DNA from: Actinobacteria bacterium OK074 | Lineage (GTDB): Bacteria > Actinomycetota > Actinomycetes > Streptomycetales > Streptomycetaceae | Direction of reading: 5' to 3' | NCBI GenBank assembly: GCA_001298575.1 | Contig: LJCV01000011.1 | Coordinates: 1 to 64,000 of the forward strand | DNA: 64,000 nucleotides | Part shown: one piece after another, positions 58,988 through 64,000 of the stretch | Layout of the letters: each line of letters starts with the position of its first letter | How positions within the stretch are numbered: the stretch's first letter is position 1 | Notes under the pieces: model-generated | Databases searched by the model: none | Seen by the model: only the letters and a program-made list of their open reading frames with translations | Told to the model about the DNA's origin: nothing | Made by a program: the position numbers and the translations under genes

Positions 58988-59572
58988 ATGGACTACGCGA
59001 AGATGCGCTCGATCGCCGAGAAACTTACGGCGTATGCCGAGCAACTCGAAGGATCGTGGAACGTCGAGATCGGTCCGTCCGGACCGTTCCTCGCCATGAT
59101 GAGCCCCTCGAAGCGGCATGAGGGCACGGTCCGGCGTATCCGCAACCAACTGAACGCGCAGCTTCCCGCCACTCACCCGGGGTACGTCTGCGAGAACGGC
59201 CCCGAGATCGAGCATCCGGCCATCGGCCGTATGCGACGCCCCGACGCCGTGGTGATCCCCGAAGCCGTGCTGGACGAGGAGGGCCTCGCGGTCGACGCCA
59301 CGCAGGTACTGGCGGTCGTCGAGATCGTCTCCCCGTCCAGCCCCGACAGCGACTACGGCGAGAAGCTCGCGGAGTATCCCGCCATGGGTATCGCCCACTA
59401 CCTGATTGTCGACCCCCGCACCGGGACCATCGAGGTGCACTCGGAACCGGGCCAGGGCCGCTACCGGCACAAGGAGTCGTACATCTTCGGTGATGTGGTC
59501 CCCTTCCGCCCTTGGGCGGTGGAGTCCGGCGGCTTCTTGCGGTACGGGAAGGGCGACAACGCCGGGTCGTGA
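58988..59572 (+). CDS. Uma2 family (DUF820) restriction-nuclease-fold protein
   Basis: A 194-residue protein starting at ATG 58988 after CGAGGT. It has a PD-(D/E)xK-like core: IEIGPSGPFLAMMSP-type strand (NVEIGPSGPFLAMMSPSKRH), MRRPDAVVIPEAVLDEEGLA (Asp), VLAVVEIVSPSSPDSDYGEK (Glu...Lys) and YPAMGIAHYLIVDPRTGTIE. The family is strongly expanded in Streptomyces and cyanobacteria; its biological role is not established. It is a single gene convergent with the STAND regulator. Confidence 0.88.
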   Translation: MDYAKMRSIAEKLTAYAEQLEGSWNVEIGPSGPFLAMMSPSKRHEGTVRRIRNQLNAQLPATHPGYVCENGPEIEHPAIGRMRRPDAVVIPEAVLDEEGLAVDATQVLAVVEIVSPSSPDSDYGEKLAEYPAMGIAHYLIVDPRTGTIEVHSEPGQGRYRHKESYIFGDVVPFRPWAVESGGFLRYGKGDNAGS

Positions 59573-59649
59573 GCCGCCGTTGGCCGGGCCGTGGGAGACC
59601 GCGTCACGCGACGCCCTGCCCGCCACCAGGATGCGGTGGGCAAGTATGC

Positions 59650-62049
59650 TCAACCCGCTTCCGCCAGCCCCCGTTCCACAGCCGCACGCACCCGCTCCGC
59701 TCTCGGGTCGGCGTACTCGGCCAGGAGTTCCAGGGCCCGAGTCCAGTGGCGGCGGGCCGCGTCCTGGTCCGTGCCGGACAGGGCCGTGGCCAGGCTGTCC
59801 AGGGCCAGTGCCTCGTGCCAGGTGTCGCCGAGGTCCTGGTGGACGGCGACCGCCCGGCGGTGGAAGTCGGCCGCCTCCGTACGGCGGTCCAGGAGCTGGT
59901 ACGCCTCCCCCGCCCCCTGCCAGGCCAGTGCCTCCCGGCTGCTGTCGCCGAGGCGACGGTGGAGCATGGCGGAGCGCTGGCAGGAGGTCAGGGCGTCCTC
60001 CGGGCGGCCGTACGACAGTTGGGCGGCGCCGAGGGTGAGAAGCCAGTAGCCCTCCAGCCGATGGTTACGGAGGGCCAAGGCGATCTCCAGAGCCGCCTGG
60101 GCCGATGCGAGTGCCGACTCCGGCTCTCCCTGCTCGCGCTGGAGTTCGCTCAGTATGCGCAGCGCGTTGCCCTCGCCTCGCCGGTTGTGCAGCGAACGGT
60201 GCAGGGACAGCGCCTGTTCGACGGCTGCGGTGGCCTGGGGCAGATGTCCGGCGCGCTGGTGGGCGACGGCGAGATTGGACCGTGCCGTCGCCTCCAGGAC
60301 AGTGGCCTCCTGGTCGTGGAAGACCGTGATGGCCTGCTCGAAATGCTGGGCGGCCGACTCCAGTTGGCGCATGCGCAGGTGGACCAGACCGATCAGGTTG
60401 AGCGCTTCCGCCGCCTTCACCCGGTCGTCCAGTTCGCGCCAGATCGTCAGCGCACGCTGGTGACTGTCCAGGCTCTCGGCGAGCCGGTTGACGCGGGTGT
60501 AGCTCATGCCGAGCTGGGCGAGCAGGTGGCCTTGGGCGGCGCGGTCCCCCGACCGTTCGGCTGCCTCCTGGCCGCTGAGGGCCACGGCGAGCCGGTCCGC
60601 GCCCCGCGCGGCAGGGGACTGGGCGTTCCACAGGGTTTCGGCCAGCTGCCAGGTGAGACGGTCGTCCCCCGCGGCCTCCGCGGCGCGGACGGCCTGGAGG
60701 AGGGCCGCGTGGTTGCGCTCGGAGAAGTCGACGGCCGAGTCGTAGTCGGCGAAGGCCGGAGGGCAAGCGCCCTCGGGTGCGGGCGCCAGGCTCAGGCGGG
60801 GTTCGGTGGGGCTGAGCCAGCGCTGGGCCGCATCGGTGGCGTACAGGTACCAGTCGAGGACCCGGCGCAGTGCCGCTTCGCGTTCCTTGGCGGGTTCCTC
60901 AACCTGCACCTGGTCGGTGGCATAGGCGCGCAGCAGGTCGTGGAACTGGTAACGGCCCGGTGCGGTCTGCTCCAGCAAATGGGCGCCGACCAGGGAGTCC
61001 AGGAGCTGCCGGGCCCGGACGACGGTCACGCCGGCCAGCGCGGCGGCGGGCTCCAGATCGAACTCGGCTCCCGGGTGCAGGCCGAGCAGACGGAACAGGC
61101 GGGCCGCTTCGGGCGACAGGGCCCGGTAGGACCAGGTGAACACCGTACGGACCGCGTCCGCCTCCTCGTCGTCCCCCGTGCTCAGGGCGTCCCAGAGGGC
61201 GGATTCGTCCCGCAGGTCGGCGATCAGGTCGTCCAGGCGCAGGTGCGGATGACCGACGGCGCGTTCGGCGGCGATCCGCAGAGCCAGCGGTAACCGGGCG
61301 CACAGCGAGGCCAGTTCGGTGAGTTTCTCCTCGTCGTCCGGACGGTATCCGGCCGTGACGGCTCGCAGGAGAGCCACGGCCTCCGGGCCCGGCAGCACGC
61401 CCAGGGTCAGCCGGCGGGCCCCGTCCCGTACGGCGAGGCCGGAAAGGCGGCTGCGGCTGGTGACGATCGCCAGACTGCTCGCGCTGCCCGGCAGCAGCGG
61501 GCGGACCTGGCCGACCGTGGCAGCGTTGTCAAGAACCACCAGGACCCGACGGTCGGCGAGCAGTGAACGGTAGAGGGCGGAGGCGGCGTCGACGTCCTGT
61601 GGAACATCGTTCGCGGGGACGCCGAGGGCGGTCAGGAAACGGTGCAGTGCCTGGTGCACGGCGACCGGCGGGCCGGGGTCGTACCCGCGCAGGTTGACGT
61701 AGAGCTGACCGTCCGGGAAGCGGTCGCGGTCCTGGTGCGCCCAGCGCAGGGTGAGTGAGGTCTTGCCCACTCCGGCGGTACCCGCGATCACGTGCACCGA
61801 GACGACCAGGGGGTCGTCGTCGCCGTCCAGAACGGCGTTCAGCTGCCGCAGTTCTTCCGTACGGTTGACGAAACCGCGTACGTCGGCCGGGAGTTGCCGT
61901 GGGGTGAGGCCCGACGGATTTGTACGGTCCGCCGTATGGAAGTGGATGTCTCCGCTGATGTTTCCGGCCTGTACGACATCGCGCGAAGACCCCGAGAGAT
62001 CGGAGTGCGTACCCCCGGGGCGGTCGTCGTCTCCGCTTCGCCCGCTGAT
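59650..62049 (-). CDS. STAND ATPase/TPR regulator (AfsR-like, without SARP domain)
   Basis: A 799-residue protein from the proposed start. The N-terminal tag has DVVQAGNISGDIHFH (about 25-39), a motif I remember from Streptomyces NACHT/TPR proteins, then PRQLPADVRGFVNRTEELRQ. The NB-ARC ATPase has P-loop GTAGVGKTS (90-98), Walker B RRVLVVLDNA and ARLPLALRIAAERAVGHPHL. About seven TPR-like repeats fill 440-790. No DNA-binding domain is present. Coding similarity clearly reaches upstream of GTG 61797, yet between 61797 and the upstream TAG (62055-62053) there is no ATG, GTG or TTG in frame. ATC 62049 follows CGGAG by seven bases and is the best candidate. The reading frame is the same as that of the DUF6879 gene upstream. 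Confidence 0.75.
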   Translation of the reverse strand: MSGRSGDDDRPGGTHSDLSGSSRDVVQAGNISGDIHFHTADRTNPSGLTPRQLPADVRGFVNRTEELRQLNAVLDGDDDPLVVSVHVIAGTAGVGKTSLTLRWAHQDRDRFPDGQLYVNLRGYDPGPPVAVHQALHRFLTALGVPANDVPQDVDAASALYRSLLADRRVLVVLDNAATVGQVRPLLPGSASSLAIVTSRSRLSGLAVRDGARRLTLGVLPGPEAVALLRAVTAGYRPDDEEKLTELASLCARLPLALRIAAERAVGHPHLRLDDLIADLRDESALWDALSTGDDEEADAVRTVFTWSYRALSPEAARLFRLLGLHPGAEFDLEPAAALAGVTVVRARQLLDSLVGAHLLEQTAPGRYQFHDLLRAYATDQVQVEEPAKEREAALRRVLDWYLYATDAAQRWLSPTEPRLSLAPAPEGACPPAFADYDSAVDFSERNHAALLQAVRAAEAAGDDRLTWQLAETLWNAQSPAARGADRLAVALSGQEAAERSGDRAAQGHLLAQLGMSYTRVNRLAESLDSHQRALTIWRELDDRVKAAEALNLIGLVHLRMRQLESAAQHFEQAITVFHDQEATVLEATARSNLAVAHQRAGHLPQATAAVEQALSLHRSLHNRRGEGNALRILSELQREQGEPESALASAQAALEIALALRNHRLEGYWLLTLGAAQLSYGRPEDALTSCQRSAMLHRRLGDSSREALAWQGAGEAYQLLDRRTEAADFHRRAVAVHQDLGDTWHEALALDSLATALSGTDQDAARRHWTRALELLAEYADPRAERVRAAVERGLAEAG

Positions 62050-62052
62050 CGT

Positions 62053-62685
62053 CTACTCCGTTCCGTGGGCGAAGGGTGACGGCAGGGGTGCGACCTCGCG
62101 TTCGAAGTAGGATGCGATGTCCTCACCGGCCGCGTAGAGCGCCCTGATGTAGTGCTCCCAGCTCTCGACCACTTCCGGGTCGGTGTAACGCACCGCGCCG
62201 ACCGGGGCTCCGGTCTCCGAGTACTGGTTGTGGTACAGGGTGTGCCCGCCGAGGATGGTCACGTCCGGCAGACGGCCGGGCTCCTCTGCCGCCGCCACGA
62301 GTTCGGCCGGGACCATCCGGATCCGCTCCCCGAACTCCGCGCGTTGCCGGAACGAGTGCAGTTGCCACTGCATGTAGGGCGTCAGCGGCCGCTCTACCAC
62401 GCGGGCCCGGTGGAAGACGTATCCGCGCAGTTCGTTCTCCCGCTCCTTGGCGGCCAGGTCGGCACGCCGCTCCTCGAAGATCCGCAGCGCCTCCTCCCAG
62501 TCGCCCCGGCTCAGCGCGTCCCTGCTGGGACTGCCCACTTCCTCGAAGTGCTGCCGCCGTTCGAGTTTCCAGGAACCCCCGTCGCGGATCTCCCCCTCCC
62601 GCGCCCAGAAGTCACGCCGGTACGCCTCGCGGGTGAGCCGTTCGCCGAGTTCGGGTGGAAGTACCGGGGTACGCAGATCAAGCAT
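62053..62685 (-). CDS. DUF6879 family protein
   Basis: A 210-residue protein starting at ATG 62685 and ending in TAG at 62053. It has the Streptomyces DUF6879 pattern: FWAREGEIRDGGSWKLERRQ, HFEEVGSPSRDALSRGDWEE, ERENELRGYVFHRARVVERP, LTPYMQWQLHSFRQRAEFGE and VTILGGHTLYHNQYSETGAP. Function is unknown; homologues often sit next to XRE-type regulators or small DUF397-like partners. It overlaps the 89-residue gene by 8 bp upstream and is in frame with the STAND gene downstream. Confidence 0.82.
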   Translation of the reverse strand: MLDLRTPVLPPELGERLTREAYRRDFWAREGEIRDGGSWKLERRQHFEEVGSPSRDALSRGDWEEALRIFEERRADLAAKERENELRGYVFHRARVVERPLTPYMQWQLHSFRQRAEFGERIRMVPAELVAAAEEPGRLPDVTILGGHTLYHNQYSETGAPVGAVRYTDPEVVESWEHYIRALYAAGEDIASYFEREVAPLPSPFAHGTE

Positions 62686-62947
62686 CGGCGATGTCCTCCT
62701 TCGCCGCGCTGAACATGTTCCCCGGGATGACGACCAACCGCTCGTCCGGGGCGAGTGTCACGCCCTTCGGCAACCGGGAACCGTAGGCGACCGTCAGGTC
62801 CCTCCCGATCACCGCGACGTCGCCGTTGCCGAGCTGCCAGATGTCCGGGCAGTCGTCGTTGTTCTCGGAATGACCCAGTTCCTGTGCGGACTTTCCCAGC
62901 CGACGCTCGAATAACGCGGAAGGGTCCGCCTCCCATGCACGGCCCAC
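62678..62947 (-). CDS. Small protein, 89 residues, DUF6879 partner
   Basis: It starts near 62947 (MGRAWEADPSALFERRLGKS). The sequence continues AQELGHSENNDDCPDIWQLG then NGDVAVIGRDLTVAYGSRLP and LAPDERLVVIPGNMFSAAKE. I recall close Streptomyces relatives of this pattern (CPDIWQLxNGDVAVIGRDLT) always beside DUF6879-type genes; no biochemical role is known. It is first gene of a probable three-gene operon 62947-59650. Its stop lies within the first codons of the DUF6879 gene (8-bp overlap), so expression is coupled. Confidence 0.78.
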   Translation of the reverse strand: MGRAWEADPSALFERRLGKSAQELGHSENNDDCPDIWQLGNGDVAVIGRDLTVAYGSRLPKGVTLAPDERLVVIPGNMFSAAKEDIADA

Positions 62948-62977
62948 CTCTGCCTCCAGACAAGTCGATCACCCACA

Positions 62978-63045
62978 GTGACTACCGATCGTACATTGGT
63001 GACTACCCAGCGAACAGACAACAAACGACCACGCGAGCTGGTGAC
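62978..63045. promoter_or_regulatory. GTGAC repeats on a 21-bp lattice
   Basis: GTGACTACC occurs at 62978-62986 and 62999-63007, and GTGACATCA at 63041-63049. Starts are 21 and 42 bp apart, so all lie on one face of the helix. They are 30-100 bp upstream of the leftward DUF6879/STAND operon. Confidence 0.5.
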
Positions 63046-63049
63046 ATCA

Positions 63050-63088
63050 GGTGAGAACCGGTTGAGAAGTGCTTGAGGCGAAGGTGAG
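63050..63088. promoter_or_regulatory. Four TGAG hexamers with exact 11-bp spacing (SARP-box-like)
   Basis: GGTGAG (63050), GTTGAG (63061), CTTGAG (63072) and GGTGAG (63083) share TGAG at 63052, 63063, 63074 and 63085. Direct repeats with 11-bp period are the hallmark of SARP-family binding sites in Streptomyces promoters. The array is about 105 bp downstream of the 62947 start (divergent) and 223 bp upstream of GTG 63311. Confidence 0.5.
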
Positions 63089-63310
63089 GGGCAACCGCCC
63101 GTGTCGCTTCGGTTTCCGGTCATCGGGTAGACACCTGGAGCGGGAACGTTTCGCTCCGTCCCTTTCGTTCTTCAAGCCTTGTCCCTGTTCGTCTCTGCTC
63201 AGCGCTCCGCACCGCTCTTCGGTTCTCATCGCTCTTCGCTCCGCCCCGCTCTCCCCCGCACCCCTGTGTCCCGCGCCGTGCCGGCGCCACGCGGAAGGAC
63301 GACGTGTGCC

Positions 63311-64000
63311 GTGTACCAGCTCCGGCTCGACGAGACGCCCAGGTTTCCCGAACCGACGGGGCCTTCGGGTCCTGTGGGGTCCGCGGTGACAGCGGGGCCC
63401 GTGACACCCGCCGTGCCTGATGGGCCGGTGGTGGCCAGCGCGGCCGATGTGAGTGGTGTGGCCGGTGTGGCTGCCATGAAGGCCGTGACCGGCGTGACTG
63501 GCGTGGCCAGTGGTGCGACCACAGCCGCCGTGTCCGCCGTGCCTGCCGTGCCCTCCGCCCCCGTCTCCCCCACCGTCGTCGTCGCCACCGCCCCCCTGGC
63601 CTCCGTCCCCGCCCTCGCCGGGCTGCCCGGCGGTGCCCCCGGGCTCGGCTGCCCGCCCGTTCTCAGGTTTCCGCGGCTGCCCTCCGCCTCTCGTTACGTC
63701 CGGCCCGCGCTCGCGCTCTTCCCGTTGCTTCTCGTCGCCGCGTTCGCCGCGCTCGACTGGAGTGCGTTGCGGGACGGGGCCGCGCGGCTGGCCAGTGCCA
63801 ATCCCTGGTGGCTGCTGCTCGGGGTCGTGTTCACCGTGGTGTGCTGCGTGTCGTCGGCCTGCAACCGGCAGGGCGCCATCCCCGACCGGCTGCCGCCGGG
63901 GCTGCTGCTGGCCTCGCAGTTCGCCGCGGGTGCCGCCAACCACGTCCTGCCGGCCAGCCTCGGTGCGCACGCCGTGACGCTGCGGTTCCTCCAGGGGCGC
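63311..64000 (+). CDS. LPG-synthase-like integral membrane protein, partial
   Basis: The frame is open to the right edge, so the C-terminus is missing; 230 codons are present. The start is uncertain: GTG 63311 (VYQLRLDETPRFPEPTGPSG), 63278 or 63266. GGAAGG (63293-63298) favours 63311. Residues 1-125 are Val/Ala/Pro/Gly-rich with repeats such as VTGVTGVASGATTAAVSAVP. The membrane part starts YVRPALALFPLLLVAAFAAL, then LASANPWWLLLGVVFTVVCC, CNRQGAIPDRLPPGLLLASQ and FAAGAANHVLPASLGAHAVT. The AxxxNxxLPxxxGA pattern is that of the lysylphosphatidylglycerol synthase transmembrane family (UPF0104, YbhN-like). Function beyond a membrane flippase/synthase-like fold is open. Confidence 0.75.
   Translation, partial: MYQLRLDETPRFPEPTGPSGPVGSAVTAGPVTPAVPDGPVVASAADVSGVAGVAAMKAVTGVTGVASGATTAAVSAVPAVPSAPVSPTVVVATAPLASVPALAGLPGGAPGLGCPPVLRFPRLPSASRYVRPALALFPLLLVAAFAALDWSALRDGAARLASANPWWLLLGVVFTVVCCVSSACNRQGAIPDRLPPGLLLASQFAAGAANHVLPASLGAHAVTLRFLQGR

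Noticed and set aside
58988..59572. Mobile element or restriction system around the Uma2 gene
   Set aside because: No transposase, methyltransferase, integrase or target duplication nearby; this family is abundant as single genes.
63047..63970. Leftward 307-codon frame at the right edge
   Set aside because: Its sequence is Gly/His/Arg repeats mirroring the Val/Ala-rich rightward protein; the rightward frame continues into convincing membrane helices to the window end.
62053..64000. Start of a secondary-metabolite cluster because of the SARP-like array and STAND gene
   Set aside because: No biosynthetic enzyme is present in the window and the STAND protein lacks a SARP DNA-binding domain; only the operator-like arrays are reported.

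Overview
The window is about 70% G+C actinobacterial chromosome, and almost certainly Streptomyces. Protein-coding frames have G/C-filled third positions and starts are mixed ATG/GTG/TTG. Several intergenic repeats look like ones I remember as dispersed in Streptomyces genomes. The gene order is a core-chromosome order shared in pieces with Mycobacterium tuberculosis: the Rv3208A-Rv3211 block at the left (DUF3107, ferritin-like protein, DEAD helicase), then the Rv1205-Rv1224 block (tatB, anti-sigma factor, sigE, O-methyltransferase, tagA, DivIVA-like protein, folP2, LOG), then dapE, dapC and ferredoxin. I see no rRNA, tRNA, transposase, phage gene or CRISPR array.

Layout. 0-11 kb: DUF3107 protein, small membrane protein, ferritin-like protein, DEAD-box RNA helicase with a very long basic repeat tail, alpha/beta hydrolase, NYN nuclease-like protein, PHP phosphoesterase, zinc-ribbon protein, MFS exporter and SUFU-domain protein. 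11-18 kb: a magnesium-themed group (CorA behind a structured leader, an MgtE-N/CBS protein with no channel, DUF1003) and the Mrp Fe-S carrier. 18-23 kb: tatB, anti-sigma factor, ECF sigma factor, and a divergent O-methyltransferase. 23-34 kb: crotonase, TagA, DivIVA-like protein, FolP2-like protein, LOG, DapE, a lysozyme-fold secreted protein, DapC, 7Fe ferredoxin, GNAT and SirB1-like proteins. 34-38 kb: a four-gene overlapping operon of ABC-2 exporter plus DesK/DesR-type two-component system. 38-45 kb: a giant membrane protein with a repeat-rich tail, MshB (mycothiol), small membrane proteins and an S9 peptidase. 45-57.5 kb: two divergent five-gene oligopeptide ABC importers; the rightward one has the gene order of bldKA-E. 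57.6-64 kb: MFS transporter, Uma2 nuclease-like protein, a STAND/TPR regulator coupled to two small DUF genes, and the first part of an LPG-synthase-like membrane protein that runs off the window.

The least ordinary signals are as follows. (1) Three genes (helicase, O-methyltransferase, STAND regulator) have coding sequence that clearly begins upstream of any ATG/GTG/TTG in frame, with CTG, ATT and ATC behind good ribosome binding sites. The STAND gene is also in frame with its upstream neighbour across one TAG. (2) A four-copy TGAG array with exact 11-bp spacing, and a GTGAC array on a 21-bp lattice, lie between the STAND operon and the LPG-synthase-like gene; both resemble SARP-type operators. 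(3) The N-terminal tail of the 945-residue protein repeats Asp-Thr-Gly-x-Phe, with hydrophobic residues at +3 and mostly at +5 of the Thr. This is what an actinobacterial Ser/Thr kinase and FHA-domain docking array could look like. (4) The corA leader holds three small hairpins, a possible 15-codon leader peptide and two abutting perfect palindromes.

Coordinates were counted by eye from the numbered sequence. Family names come from motif recognition without a database search.
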